From Lantana camara (Eukaryota > Streptophyta > Magnoliopsida > Lamiales > Verbenaceae), in NCBI GenBank assembly GCA_037501455.1, contig CM074861.1, positions 39,085,001 to 39,149,000 of the forward strand: a DNA stretch of 64,000 bases. Direction: 5' to 3'. Each line of letters starts with the position of its first letter. Within the stretch, counting starts at the first letter, position 1. A program made the translations under genes and the position numbers. Below the pieces are notes generated by a model that was given only the letters and a program-made list of their open reading frames with translations, made no database searches and had not been told where the DNA came from. Positions 1 through 12,353 of this stretch are shown here, piece by piece.

Positions 1-2710
1 AATGGATTAACCTTTTATTTTTCGAAAGCCATTTGATCGCCCTACCAGTTTAAAATACGATCCGAATGGATCGGATATCGTCGACCCTACCTCGTTTTGG
101 TCGACCCATTTTAGCCAAGAAAAGGGCCAAGCCTTTCTCCCTATTTTCCCACGTTGCACACCAAGGAAGAGAGTAGGAGAGGAATTCTTCCCCCTTTTGG
201 CCTCAAGCCTTCAAGCCCGGGTTTCGCAAGATCCAACCGTCCGATCAACGACCCAAGGTAAGATTTGTATTCTACTCGTTTCGTGCTTTGATTTAATGCC
301 TCTTTTGTACCTCAAATATGTGATTTTGTGGCTTTATGGGAAAGATGATAAATAGTGCTGGGTTGGGAGATTTACGTGTTCGAGCTCGTTTCGTGAGCTC
401 TAATGTGCAAATATGTGATCTACATATGATATATGTCTCGTGGTTTGATTTTCGTGCGAATCGGGGTCTTGGTTGTGGTGTTGCCTCGTTTTTCCTCTTT
501 TTCTGCCATTGTTCGAGCTTGGACGCAGGGGTGTGACACGCCCATATCACCCCCAATGAACAAATTGAGACACGCCCGTGTCATCCTCGAAATTTTCCAC
601 TGATCTCAAACATACCCATATCTATATTTTGCCTTAAGGGGTGACACGGGCCTGCACAAATTTACAGTTTTGTTCTTCGTTACCTACGCAAGCAAACTCC
701 GATTGACCTAAAATCGTACCCACAGAAACCTTTTGAAGTCTAGAATATTCTCCAATTGGAATCACTCAATATCCTTTCTAATTTTTGAGATATAATCAAT
801 CCATTTTGGTGTCGCCACTTCACCAAAAATCTGCATTCATCCAACTTCGGGCCTACGCCATTTTCACCTCGCTTTGAACCATAATTCGACTCATATATAC
901 TTGGAAAGGCCTATTTGTGTAGTTTAATACTCAACAAATCAAACTCCATACCATCTTCTTGAACTCGAGATATTCCCAACTTTATACAGCTTGCGTGTTT
1001 TCGAAAACTGTAAGCTTTTGCTAAACTTTGCCTAAACCTCTCTTCTTGCGTTCCTTTCACTTCCTTGACCCCTGTATGTGATTTATATGACTTGTATACT
1101 TGATTAAGTGATAATTATGTTGTTAGTTGGCACTCTATGTATTCATATGCACTGTTAACACGTATTGTAATGTATTAGGAATTGAATGATTGAGTCATTT
1201 ATGTGCCACTCCATGACATTTTATGATTATTATCTATCGTATCGTTCCTAACATGTCCTACCACTTCATGAGCATTGTCGTGCGTCTATGTGGTTTCATA
1301 TTGAGTCGAATCTCACGAGTACACATTGTTTTCCTTCCTGTACAGTTTTCTTCAGGGTGGAGATATCGTGATCAAACAGGCACCCGGTATAGCTCGTATC
1401 CTTGTATCGTCGTCTTCCAGGTGAGGGTGTTTTCCATTCTAGTTATGTATCAATCCCTATAACCTGTATGTGATTGTTTTGGCCAAAAACCTATTATATA
1501 TCTATATTGCTTACAAAGAATCATCGAGTAAATGCTTTCAAGAAATGAACTGTTTACATGAAATGAAATGATTTAATGACTTGAAATGTTTTGGCGAGAT
1601 AATGCACAATCATGTTCATTATTAGGCCCGGGAAAACGTGGGCTTGGACGCCGGTACGACATCGGGCTGTTGGGTAACCCCTTAGCACGTAGTACCCTTT
1701 GAGAATCTCTCACGCGACTCGAGAAAGATAGGGAAGACGAGTTATTCTTGAGCCGGTGGCAAATCCGCCGAAAGAGCGGGTAAGAGTCATGAGCCCCCAT
1801 TCGGTCCTATCAACTGTCCATCATCCCATGGGGAAAAGGTTGGAAATGAATGTTAATGATTAAATGAAATGTCAATGCATGAAATGAAGGAAATGTCAAT
1901 GCACAAAATGACTCAATGAAATGATTCATTGACTTGCATGATCGCGTTTTTAGTAACTACAATTAAATGTTGTACACTGTCGGAGTTTGGTTGGAGAATG
2001 CGCACACTCACTCGCCGAGCCATGATCAATATCATTCATGAATTGAACTTAATGACTTTAATTTGAATTAGTAGTAAAGTCCGTGCATTGCTTGTCTCTA
2101 CTTCATGCCCTTCGCGGGAACTAACTTTAAATAAAGCCTTACTCGGAATTTATGGCTTGCATGTGCATGTTCTATATATATGTTTAGCCCCTGCTCACTC
2201 AGCCTTCTAGAGACTGACCCCTCTTTCCACTTCTCCAGTTTACTTGCAGGTTTAGCTAGGCGGGAGTCGAGTTTTATTGTCCTTGTTCGAGTTACACTTG
2301 TACACTTGGGTCACATTTTATATTGTATATTTTATTGTATCAATTATTGAATTGAAATATTGATCAGGCTTGATAGCCAATTTCTATTTATTGATGAACG
2401 TGGACCCAGGACCGGTTGCATGCTTAGTTGAAGTTGTTGTTAGGTTGCATGTTGGATTTAACTTATGTTCATGATATAAATTGGGCTTGTAGCCACTATT
2501 GAAATTCATGTTTAGCTATATTGCTTCCGCACTGTACCTCGAGTATTCTTTGATTGATTGATTGGTACATGGTTAGATTTTTGCCTAGCCAGGTTCAGTT
2601 TTCTTTGTCACCCGTTCGCTATGAGTCCGGTTCATGTATGGACTATCCATTTCATATGTGGACTAGACCTATGGTGGGGGGATGTGGCGTCTATCGTTGT
2701 GGGTGCTACA
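1..2710 (+). mobile_element. LTR (3' part) of a Ty3/gypsy Tekay/Del-like element, cut by the window edge
   Basis: The right end carries the same terminal block (CGTTCGCTATG, then GGGGGATGTGG, ending GGGTGCTACA) as the complete LTRs at 55353-57807 and 60840-63294, and long stretches align with the reverse complement of the solo LTR at 19634-31860 (for example the block around 740-950 against 30560-30760). The LTR ends in CA at 2710 and directly abuts the FRS pseudogene. The start and left TSD lie outside the window, so a solo LTR and the 3' LTR of a full element cannot be told apart. Open frames inside it match no protein family I know. Confidence 0.85.
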
Positions 2711-3006
2711 ATTCTCATCCAAGTAAATTTCTTGCAACTACACTCAACCTTCAAAGAATCTATATCGAACATGACCGTATACACCCTATCACTTTTAATC
2801 TTCGGATTAGTGAATTCAAATTCATATAACGTATCCCCAATTGGAATTTCTTTGCAAGAGACCGCACCAGTTCTGCTTAGATAGTTTTTCTCAAATTCTC
2901 TGTACATTATATTCGTGTAAACCTTAATTACATGGTTGAGTATTTTACTATATCGAATAGCAATTGGTGGATTACTCTGGCTAGAAACAAAGTCCTTATC
3001 TACTTC
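2711..3006 (-). pseudogene. FRS pseudogene, C-terminal part ending inside the SWIM zinc finger
   Basis: Continuation of the minus-strand FRS reading frame from 7703 once the copia element 3007-7702 is removed. It encodes the region before the SWIM domain and the start of the SWIM motif (VECSCKKFTWMRI, consensus CxCx(n)CxH). The second half of the finger is missing because the gypsy LTR ending at 2710 joins directly after Ile. The gene therefore carries two independent insertions, and the LTR removed the whole 3' end or displaced it to the left of this window. Confidence 0.85.
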
Positions 3007-3328
3007 TGTTGACGTGGCTCCAAAAGTCCACAAATCTTAGGAAACTTTGATAGATGTGGTTTTAGAATCAGTTTCTGAGCCCACTTAGGACACGTCTTAT
3101 TTATGGGGTAGTTTCTGATATCTTTAAGTAGAAGAAAAAAAATTGAGATTTACTCTGCGTTAGTTTCTCAGAATTTAGAGAGCACCTTTGTGACTCTGTT
3201 TGTAACTCCCTCAAGATAGTAAATTAATCTCTCTTTATCGCCCATGGATGTAGCCAAATTGGTGAACCACGTAAATTCTTGCGTCGGTTTATTATTTACT
3301 TTTATTTGTTCGTGTTAATTCCATAACA
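3007..3328 (+). repeat. 5' LTR of copia element
   Basis: Begins TGTTGACG and ends ATAACA, 322 bp, repeated at 7380-7702. The right edge is fixed by the primer-binding site that follows after three bases. Confidence 0.92.
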
Positions 3329-3331
3329 AAC

Positions 3332-3343
3332 TGGTATCAGAGC
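3332..3343 (+). promoter_or_regulatory. Primer-binding site, initiator-Met tRNA type
   Basis: TGGTATCAGAGC three bases after the 5' LTR. This is the usual plant copia PBS, complementary to the 3' end of initiator methionine tRNA. Confidence 0.92.
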
Positions 3344-3378
3344 CGGATTGGTTCTGATGTTTGTTTTGTTTTTCTGGG

Positions 3379-6300
3379 ATGGCTTCCGTTAAACACGAAA
3401 TCGAAAAGTTTGATCACAAGACCCGTTTTCCGTTATGAAAAACGAGGATGTTGGCGATTTTGACACAGATGGATCTTGAAGATGCCTTGCTGGGAAAAGA
3501 TAGGATGCCTGCGAATTGGTCTGATGACAGGAAAATTAAAACTATTAAAAAAGTTGTAGCGCAAATTCAACTGCACTTGTATAACGAAATCGTACAAGAC
3601 GTGCTGAAAGAAGAGGATGCTGCAAAATTATGGCATAAATTGGAGGAGATTTGCATGAAAAAGAATTTGACAAATAAGTTGCGTTTAAAGCAACTTCTTT
3701 ATTCCTGCAAGATGGTTGAAGGTAACTCAATTTAGTCTCATATTGATAACTTCAAAATTATCGTTACTGATTTGGAGAATTTAGAAGTAATAAATGATGA
3801 TGAAGATTTGGCTTTACTGTTGTTGTGTTCTTTACCTTCCATTTATTTGAATTTTTGAGGTACTATTTTATATGGTAGAGATATAATTACTTTGAAAGAT
3901 GTTCAAGAAGCTCATTTAAGTAAATACTCTATTGATGGAGAGATTACATCTAGTATCTCTGAAAATCAAGGTAAAGGTCTTTTTGTGCGTGGAAGAAATA
4001 AGGAGAGAAATTATGACAACAACAAACAGAGAGGTAGATCACAGTCCATTAAGCCAATTAAGTGTTAATACTGTAAGAGAAAGGGATACTCAAAAGCAGA
4101 ATGTTGGAAACTAAAAAGAAAATTAGAAGGTGAAAAAGAAAGAACCGGTGAGGCTAGTATTGCTGACACAGAAAGTGAAGGTGGTGTTCTTTTAGTCAGT
4201 TCAGATAATTCGAAATCAGAGGATGTCTGGATCATGGACTCTGGATGTTCCTTCCATATGTGTCCTAATAAGGATTGGTTCTCCAAATATGAAAAGTTGG
4301 ATGGAGTCGTTCTTATGGGTAATGATGCTACGTGCAAAGTAGTTGGGAAAAGAACAGTGAAGATTCGGATACATGACGACATGATTAGGACTTTAACAGA
4401 TGTTAAACACGTACCTAATTTAAAGAAGAATCTTATATCCTTGGGGACTCTTGACTGGCTTGGATATAAGTACTCTGGCTCAGATGGTGTTTTGAAGGTT
4501 TCCATAGGAGCGCTTGTTGTTATGAAAGGTGTCAAAGTAAGCGGTGGTTTGTATATTTTGTAAGGAACTACTGTTTTAAGTGGAGCTGCAGTTTTTTCAT
4601 CTTCTATGATAGATTCGCAGGTTACTAAGCTGTGGCATATGCGACTAGGACATATGAGCCAATGAGGACTCACTATTTTGAGCAAGCAGGGCTTGCTTTG
4701 TGGTCAAAGCACTTCAGTATTGGACTTTTGTGAAAACTGCATTTTTGGGAAACATAAAAGAACCAGTTTCAGCAAAGGTGTTCATCGAACTAAAGAAACT
4801 CTTGATTACGTACATTCAGATCTTTGGGGTCCGTCTCGGGTGCCCTCAAAGGGAGGTGCTAGATATATGCTAACCTTCATTAATGACTATTCTAGGAAGG
4901 TTTGGGTATTCTTTTTGAAGCAAAAAAGTGAAGTCTTTGTTACATTCAAGCATTAGAGGACTATGATAAAAAAACAGACAGGAATGGTCATAAAAAGTCT
5001 CCGCACTGACAATGGCTTAGAGTTTTATTCCGTTGAATTTGAGAAGTACTATAGAGAGGGAGGAATCGTGAGGCACTATATAGTTGTTGGGATGACACAG
5101 CGAAATGGCGTAGCTGAACGGATGAATCAAACATATTAATTGAGAGAACCCGTTGTATGCACTTAAATTTTGGATTGCCTAGAGAATTCTGGGCTGAGGC
5201 AACATCTACAGCCTGTTATGTGGTGAATCGATCTCCATCCACATCCATTGAATTGAAAACTCCTAAGGAGGTATGGTCTGGTAATGCATCTAATTATTCT
5301 AATCTTAAAGTTTTTGGTTGTGCTGCTCACATACATGTTAATGAGGGAAAACTTGAACCTAGATCTAAAAAGTGTATTTTTCTTGGTTATACACATGGTG
5401 TGAAAGGATTTAGATTTTGGTGTCCTAAAACATGTAATGTTATTACCAGTAGAAATGTTATATTTGATGAATCTGCCATGATTAATCCGAAAGAGGAAAG
5501 CATTGTTGAGTTTGATGCAGGTGGTCATACATCACCCGATCAAGTGGAGTTAGAAGTCCATGTTGCTACACATGAGACCACTTCGGATGATTTAGTTCAA
5601 AATGAGCCACCTCATACATCTGTTGAGACTCATTCGATTGCAAGAGATAGACCAAGGAGGCAGATTAAACCTCCTCAAAGATTTGTTGAAGCTGATATGG
5701 TGGCATATGCTCTTACTATTGTTGAGGATATAGTTTTTGAGGAACCCGTTTCATTCTCAGATGCTAAGTCCTGCAATGAGTCTGCACAATGGATTGGTGC
5801 TATAGCAGAAGAAATCGAGTCTTTGCATAAAAATAAGACTTGGATTTTGGTAAAGCCTCCAAAGGATCAGAAAATTGTTGGATGTAAATGAGTGTTCAAA
5901 AAGAAGCAGGGTGCACCTGGTGTTGGTGATGTGAGATTCAAAGCTAGATTGGTTGCAAAGGGCTACACACAGAAGTATGGAGTCGTCTTCAATCAAGTAT
6001 TCTCACCGGTGGTAAAACATAATTCCATACGATTGAGCAATTAGATGTAAAGACAGCTTTCTTACATGGTGAGCTTGACGAAACCATTTTTATGGATCAA
6101 TCGGAGGGATTCATTGTTGAAGGAAAGGAAAATCATATTTGTCTTTTGAAAAAGTCTCTTTATGGTTTGAAACAATCCCCGAGACAGTGGTACAAGTGTT
6201 TTGACTCTTATATGATCACTATAGGCTATAATAGAAGTGATTTTGATGTTTGTCTACTATCAGAGATTGAATAACGGTTCTTTCATCTACTTACTACTTT

Positions 6301-7278
6301 ATGTGGATGACATGTTAATTGCTGCACGAAGCATGTCTAATATTAATGAGCTGAAAAAACAGTTGAGTTGTGAGTTCGAGATGAAAGACTTAGGTGGTGC
6401 TAAGAAGATTTAGGTATGGAGATACAATGGAATCGTCGTGCCGGGAAGTTGTTCTTATCTCAGAAGCACTACATTGAGAAAGTAATTGAGAAATTCGGAT
6501 TGCATGATGCAAAGCCAACAGCTCTCCGCTTACACCACATTTTAAGCTATCAGCTTCTTTGTCATCTCAGTCTACCGAAGAAGAAGAACACATGTCTCGT
6601 GTGCCATATTCTAGTGCTGTTGGGAGTATGATGTATGCCATGGTATGCACTAGACCCGATATCTCAAAAGCTATTAGTGTGGTGAGTCGATACATGGCGC
6701 AACCCGGTAAAGAACATTAGCAAGCTGTCAAATGGATTTTGAGGTATTTGAAAGGTACATCTCATTTTGGTCTTCTATTTGATGGTTCGGGAAGTTCAGT
6801 TGGAGGTGGAGTTATTGGCTAATTTGATTCAGATTTTGCTGGAGACTTGAATAAAAAACGATCTCTCGCAGGATATATTTTCACTTTGTTTGGAGGTACC
6901 ATTACTTGGAAGGCAGTTCTTCAGCTTACTGTTGCCTTATCAACTGCAAAAGCAGAGTATATGGCGATTACCGAAGCAGTTAAAGAAGGCTTGTGGTTGA
7001 AAGGTTTAGCTCGGAGTTTGGGACTTGAGGTGGAGGTTCCTACTATATTTTGTGATAGTCAAAGTGCAATTCACCTCACACAAAATCAGATGTTCCACGA
7101 GAGGACCAAACAAATTGATATTCGGTACCATTTTGTTCTTGATCACACATCTAATGGTGAGGTTTGTGTTACCAAGGTTGCTACTGAAAATAATCTAGCT
7201 GACATGATGACAAAGCCATTGCCTTTGAGCAAATTCAAGCATTGGTTGGATTTGGTACGAGTTTATAGTATTGATTGA
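3379..7278 (+). pseudogene. Copia gag-pol polyprotein remnant
   Basis: Starts at ATG 3379 (MASVKHEIEKFD), as in TNT1-like gag. A gag region with a decayed zinc knuckle follows (YCKRKGYSKAEC, near 4065-4110), then protease with its catalytic motif in WIMDSGCSFHM (4230-4260), the integrase GAG pre-domain (LWHMRLGHMS) and catalytic region (HSDLWGPSRVPSKGG; RTDNGLEF), reverse transcriptase (YGLKQSPRQWYK; YVDDMLIA, about 6300) and RNase H (ALSTAKAEYMA; FCDSQSAIHL) ending at TGA 7278. In-frame stops (near 3436, 3733, 3857, 4561, 4954, 5889) and frameshifts (around 5140-5160, 6020, 6270, 6410) make it non-functional. Confidence 0.92.
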
Positions 7279-7365
7279 TTGTCGGTTCGGGCTTATTGGA
7301 GATATTGTGAGGAATTTACTATTTTATTTTGCATTTGAGATTTGTGTAATTCGGAGTTTGTAGAG

Positions 7366-7379
7366 CCAAGGTGGAGATT
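7366..7379 (+). promoter_or_regulatory. Polypurine tract of copia element
   Basis: CCAAGGTGGAGATT lies immediately before the 3' LTR. The GGTGGAGATT form is typical for plant copia elements and marks plus-strand DNA priming. Confidence 0.8.
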
Positions 7380-7702
7380 TGTTGACGTGGCTCCAAAAGT
7401 CCACAAATCTTAGGCAACTTTGATAGAGGTGGTTTTAGAATCAGTTTTCGAGCCCACTTAGGACATGTCTTATTTAGGGGGTAGTTTTTGATATCTTTAA
7501 GTAGAAGAAAAAAACTGAGATTTACTCTGAATTAGTTTCTTAGAATTCAGAGAGCACCTTTGTGACTCCATTTGTAACTCCCTCAAGATAGTAAATTAAT
7601 GTCTCTCTTTCTCCCCCGTGTATGTAGCCAAATTTATGAACCACATAAATTCTTGTGTCGATTTATTGTTTGCTTTTATTTGTTTGTGTTATTTGCGTAA
7701 CG
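7380..7702 (+). repeat. 3' LTR of copia element
   Basis: Copy of 3007-3328 with scattered substitutions, ending GTAACG where the 5' copy has ATAACA. The last base is inferred from the alignment and the TSD. Confidence 0.88.
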
Positions 7703-9073
7703 GCTTCATTTCGACTCCATTTTTCTAACAAATATTTATCAAATTTGAGCACAAATTCCGATAAAGATATTATTTTGCTTGAAATCTCATTCAATGCATG
7801 ATTTGTGCTTTCCCTCTTAGACGTTGATCTAACCCCATCATGAAAATAATCTGAATTGAAAGCAACCGACCATTTATCTCGAATCTTGTAAAGATTGCCA
7901 AGCCAACTATGACCATGAGCATCATATTTATCAAGCATTTTCTTCCATGTTTGCTCAAAGTCATCCTTAGTCTCGCAATGATACAAACATTTGCTAAAGA
8001 GATTATGAAAATCACGACTCATGCTAAAACTATTTAACTAGGAAAGCGCATTCTTTGATATATGCCATAAACAAAGACGATTCATAGCTTGATCTTGGTC
8101 AGTAAATATTAACACAGGAGCTCTATTACCCATGGATTCCAAAAATATCGTAAAAAGCCAATTAAACGACTATGTAGTTTCATCAGATAAAAAGGCACAA
8201 CCAAACATTACATTTTACCAGTGATGATTGACAGCAATAAAGGGTCCACATACCAAATTATGTATATTTGTTTGTTCTATAAGTTGTATAAAAAACAACC
8301 AAATCTCCAAAGCACTCATAATCGAGCTTGCATTTATTATCCCTCCAAAAGGCGTTCGCCATCCGACAGATAAATTGGATTTCAAAATAAAATCCTGGCT
8401 CTACATTAACTTTATTCTTGAAGTATCTAACCAAATTTTGTGCATCACCAGGTTCAATGAATGAAGTTTTCAATATATTTATGAAGTTGTAACAATCTTT
8501 CTTTGAAAACCCCACACGTTCAACTCCTTGACATTCTTCTGTCATATAATTGAAGCAATCAATTGAGTGCAATCCTGCATTTTTTATCGACTCAATTGTA
8601 ACTCCTTTCTCAGATGGTATAAACCTTGAAGACCTTAATGGATGCCTACTATTAAATGGAGCCAGTTCATGGTTGTGCTCCTTTACGAATTTTTTGACTT
8701 TTCAAAGACCGTTTTTATCGACATCAAAAGTAATTATTGCTTTACAATCAGTTCTGCTCGTACTTTTCATCCTTGTTCCTTTTGTACGCGGTCTTTCATT
8801 TTTCACTCCTTCTTTAGAACAATAATAAGTTTTTGATCTAATAATGGTTGTCCCACTAACATAATATTGTTTTCCTTTGCGAACACTGAACCCTATCAAA
8901 TTGGCATAATCTTGATATACACCATAAGCTTCATCTTCACTTTGAGCAACGTACACATATATTTTTTTCTCAACTTCAGCAATATACGCATCTAATGATA
9001 TCTTATCTTCGCTATCACTTTCTACACTTATTACTTTCTCACTATTGTTAATTTTGACATTGCCACTATCCAT
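7703..9073 (-). pseudogene. FAR1-RELATED SEQUENCE (FRS/FHY3-like) pseudogene, N-terminal and transposase-core part
   Basis: Read on the minus strand from a candidate start ATG at 9073. About 60 residues in comes the FAR1 DNA-binding region (EDEAYGVYQDYANLIGFSVR), then the lead-in GDAQNLVRYFKNK (about 8450), the MULE-type core with YFGDLVVFYTTYRTNKYT (about 8280), IFTDQDQAM and LCLWHISKNA (8040-8140), and the downstream block GHSWLGNLYKIRDKW (about 7900). FAR1/FHY3/FRS proteins are transcription factors domesticated from Mutator-like transposases. The frame breaks near 8700, 8260 and 8200 and holds stops. The first catalytic-type Asp of the usual VVFDTTYRTN motif is Tyr here, although many FRS proteins do not need catalysis. 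The reading continues in 2711-3006 beyond an inserted copia element. Clearly non-functional now. Confidence 0.85.
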
Positions 9074-10171
9074 GACTGTCAACATATACATAAAAATAAA
9101 TATAAACAATAAAATAAAAGAAAAAAAATATGCTAAAACATGTTTCATGCATAGTAATAATAGAGATGCATCTAAAAAATATATATATTCAGATGCATAT
9201 TTACTCATTAGCTTTATTTATTTATTTATTTTTTTGATATAAACATACGGTAAAAAACTAATAGGACTTTTGTATTCAAGGGAAATAATTTTTACCTTAC
9301 AAATAGGCCGATTAGCAATGATGGTGTAGTAGAAATTTGTGTATCGAACTAGTTTTTCAGAATCTATTGTGCACAATCACTAAAACTTATTTTTCAGAAT
9401 CTATTATGCACATGATATTCTCTCAGAAGCATATCCTAGAATTATGAAAAAGAAGACGATATTCTTGAAGAAATCTCTTGTCAAAATCTTTTATTTTTAT
9501 ATACCATAAATTAAAATTATATATGGTTAACATTAATTAGAGTTAAGAAAATAAATTGAAGTTAGTAATTATTTTAATATAAAATTCAAATCCCCCTTGG
9601 TACCTTTTAATTGGCGGGCTCAATCGAACCGGATTTGGATAGAATTTTTCAATAATTAATTAGTATTACCACCTAAACTAAATCATGATTTTGAAAAGAA
9701 AAGTTGCAGAGATGAGCCAATTATATTAGAGAATCACAGAGCTGAGGAAGTAAGACAGACCATGCTGAGTGGAAGACACAACTATTATAGAATTAAAAAA
9801 AAAGGTACCTTTATGAAGTGAAAATGTGATGAATTTTCTCATATTAAACATTATTGAAATAGTTCCTAAACAATTAAACCCAAACTTTAATTATATTAAT
9901 TATTTTTTCAGGTCTCATAAGTTGAACCATGACGTATAAGGAAGGCTTTCATTTTTTTATTCTATTTATTTTTCACCTTTGAGCCCTCCATGCACTAATC
10001 TTCAATTGGAACCATATATAAAACTAATAATAATTCAAAGAATCAAAATTATAGAATACAAAGTAACTTTATGACGGGATGAATTTGCTCATCTTAAACA
10101 ACGAATTAGTTGGGATTTTTAGCTCATCAATCTAATCAGTGCCAATTATATGACAGAATAAATTATATTTA
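9074..10171. other. AT-rich intergenic stretch, no gene seen
   Basis: Upstream of the FRS start. Low-complexity runs (TTTA)n around 9215-9235 and long AT tracts. A loose direct repeat of a phrase like GATGAATTT..CTCAT.TTAAAC occurs near 9825-9850 and 10078-10100. The minus-strand frame upstream of the chosen FRS ATG stays open but is hydrophobic and AT-driven; I do not read it as coding. Confidence 0.6.
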
Positions 10172-10744
10172 TCTATATATCTTATAAAAGCACGAGTTGA
10201 GTTTTTGGTTTCTTACAAAATACGGATCGCCTAAAATATCCTCATAATAATTACGTCAATAACTATTAGTCAAGGATAATAATGTAAATAAATGTTATAA
10301 ATTATTAATTTAAGTATATTTAAAAAGTACTTATCAACCTAAAATAGGACTCTTGGTAGAATTAAAATTTCTCCAACTTACCCAAAAAAAGATATATAGT
10401 TCAACAATGATTGTTTTAATATTAATATATCAATTAATTGTATTCAAATTTTATGATATAACTTGTCTATTTTTTTAATTTTAAGATCTATAATTTAAAA
10501 TGTTATAATAAGATATATCTAAAAAAGAATAAAAAAATAACAAATTGATTTACTTTATAAATTTTTATAATTATATAAAATAAAATATTATTTAAATTGA
10601 ACAAGTTACAAAAGATAACTTTCAATAAATCAATTAGGATATATAGTGAACTTCATCAATGATTGCATGGAGAAAGAATCAATTGCAAAGAAGGATTATC
10701 GATTGTTTATTTGCCTAATTTAAAAAATTAATGCTGTAGAAAAA

Positions 10745-11427
10745 TAAACGAGTTTCGATCCATTATGTTAATGTATTGCTCAAAAATGATTACCAAGATG
10801 ATTATACTCCGTTTAAGCATTATATTAAAGAAATTATGGGATCGAACCAGAATAGCTTTATACCCCGGCCGAGACACCCATTATAATATCTTGATGCCTA
10901 AAGAAGTGTTACGAATGCTACATCACTCTAATGATAAAAAAAAGGCATGATGCTGAAATTGAATCTTGAAAAAGCGTACGACAATACTCGGTAGAATTTT
11001 TTGAGAAAAATTTTAACTTTCTTCAAATTTTCGAAGAAAATCATTAATATTATTATGAGCAGAATGTAGAGGATACAATCAAAAATTCTATAGAATGGTG
11101 AACCGATGGAAGCTGTACGGATATGTGGCATTAGACAATCACTCCACCTTATTTGTTTGTACTTTACATGGAACAACTTACGTATATAATTGAGGAGACC
11201 ATTTCAGCCAGACCTGGAAGCCAATTACGGTATGTCAGAAAAGGCCTCACATCTCAAACTTGCGTTTTGTGGACAACTTAATATTGGGAGCCAAAGTAAC
11301 CGTGGATGGAGCAAAGTGCATTCAAAGTGTGGTTGAGGCGATTCGCAAGGCGTTGGGTCTCAAATTAAATATAAGCAAATTACATATGTTGTTCGCACCT
11401 TATGTGTCAAATGATTTAAAGCAGTAG
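10745..11427 (+). pseudogene. LINE (L1-type) reverse transcriptase fragment
   Basis: Across shifting frames the plus strand encodes successive L1 reverse-transcriptase blocks: KMITKMI, the equivalent of PGR.T.DNI..(K)EVL (10860-10910), LEKAYD (10965), GIRQ (about 11130), and RFVDNLILGAKVTVDGAKCI (from about 11260), where VDN replaces the catalytic ADD/VDD, then GLKLNISKLHMLFAP before a stop at 11425. Several frameshifts and stops separate the blocks. The endonuclease, the 3' end and a poly(A) tail are absent, so this is a relic or a piece captured by the Helitron. Confidence 0.82.
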
Positions 11428-11700
11428 GTTAGTAGAAACAACTTAAGGAACTAATTAGGGGTTCAGAAGTTAGAACTTTAGCTGAAACTACAATGAAAAT
11501 TTTCGATTGTAAAATCAAATAGAAAAATAGAAAGAAGATGGAGAAAGAAAAATAGAAATACTCATTAAATCAAACTACAATTATGGGGAAGAAGATGGAG
11601 ATTTTAGAAAAGGAGGTAATATTGAAAATGATGATATGCCAAACCCAAAGTTTTGAGAGATGGATATTTAGTTTAAGGTAATTATAATAAAATTAGTGAT

Positions 11701-12039
11701 TGTTGGGGACATAATCATTAGGCCTATACTGGAACCAAACCTAAGATCAATTCGCCTGAGGAGTAGGCTGGTCAGTTCTCTCTCAAGTGGCAAACTGAAG
11801 AAGCTGCGTGAGGCGAACCGGTGAGAGTAAAACTAAGAGAGGTTAGCATATATGAGATTCTATGAAATATCTCATAACTAAGCTTGCAGATAAGAACAAA
11901 TCTAAGTTAAGAAGAGAACGAGTAATTGTGACTAAGAGGAGTCTGATATCTATAAATAAGGGAAGAGGAATCATTAAAGGCATAAGAAAGAATAGGAGAT
12001 AAAATGAGAGAAAAGAGTGATTAGAAAGGAACCCAACAA
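11701..12039 (+). mobile_element. Putative solo LTR, 339 bp
   Basis: Begins TGTTGGGGAC and ends CCCAACA, an inverted TG..CA terminus of LTR type. It contains a TATA-like TATAAATA near 11950 about 90 bp before the end. Flanks are GTGAT (11696-11700) and ATGAT (12040-12044), four of five matching as a TSD. No second copy occurs in the window, so the call rests on these marks only. Confidence 0.5.
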
Positions 12040-12353
12040 TGATAATGATATACCAAAACTACAAATTTTCAAGATTATGAACTTAAAAAAAAAATAATAA
12101 CATTTCCCTTTTAAATGATGGAATCGAGATCGAAATTATAGAGAAAGATAAGGTGCAAAAGTTATAGTTTTGAAAGTGAACATAACTTTAACCTTTTGAA
12201 TGACAGCGAAAAGATTCTCCAACACTTTATAAAGAAAATTAAAATTAAATCACAAATTATATTAAAGAAAATCAAACAATTGAAAGAATAAAGTATATAT
12301 AATTAATATAGTATTTTATGTGATCTTTTAGGTTTTTGTGTATATTTTTTATA

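Larger units (their letters stand above)
3007..7702 (+). mobile_element. Ty1/copia retrotransposon (TNT1/Tork-like), complete but decayed
   Basis: A 4.7 kb element with two LTRs of about 322 bp starting TGTTGACGTGGCTCC, a primer-binding site at 3332 and a purine-rich tract just before the 3' LTR. Internal order is gag, protease, integrase, reverse transcriptase, RNase H, which is the copia order. Flanks are ACTTC (3002-3006) and GCTTC (7703-7707), a TSD with one mismatch, assuming the last base of the 3' LTR has mutated from A to G. The LTRs differ at roughly two dozen sites by eye, so the insertion is old. It splits the minus-strand FRS gene. Confidence 0.93.

Noticed and set aside
293..1800. 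Short open frames on both strands in the left-edge LTR
   Set aside because: They lie in LTR sequence shared with the other LTRs, have no family resemblance, and are not kept in the related copies.
9073..9208. Upstream extension of the FRS frame (45 residues)
   Set aside because: Hydrophobic, AT-driven composition unlike FRS N-termini; MDSGN at 9073 is a better start.
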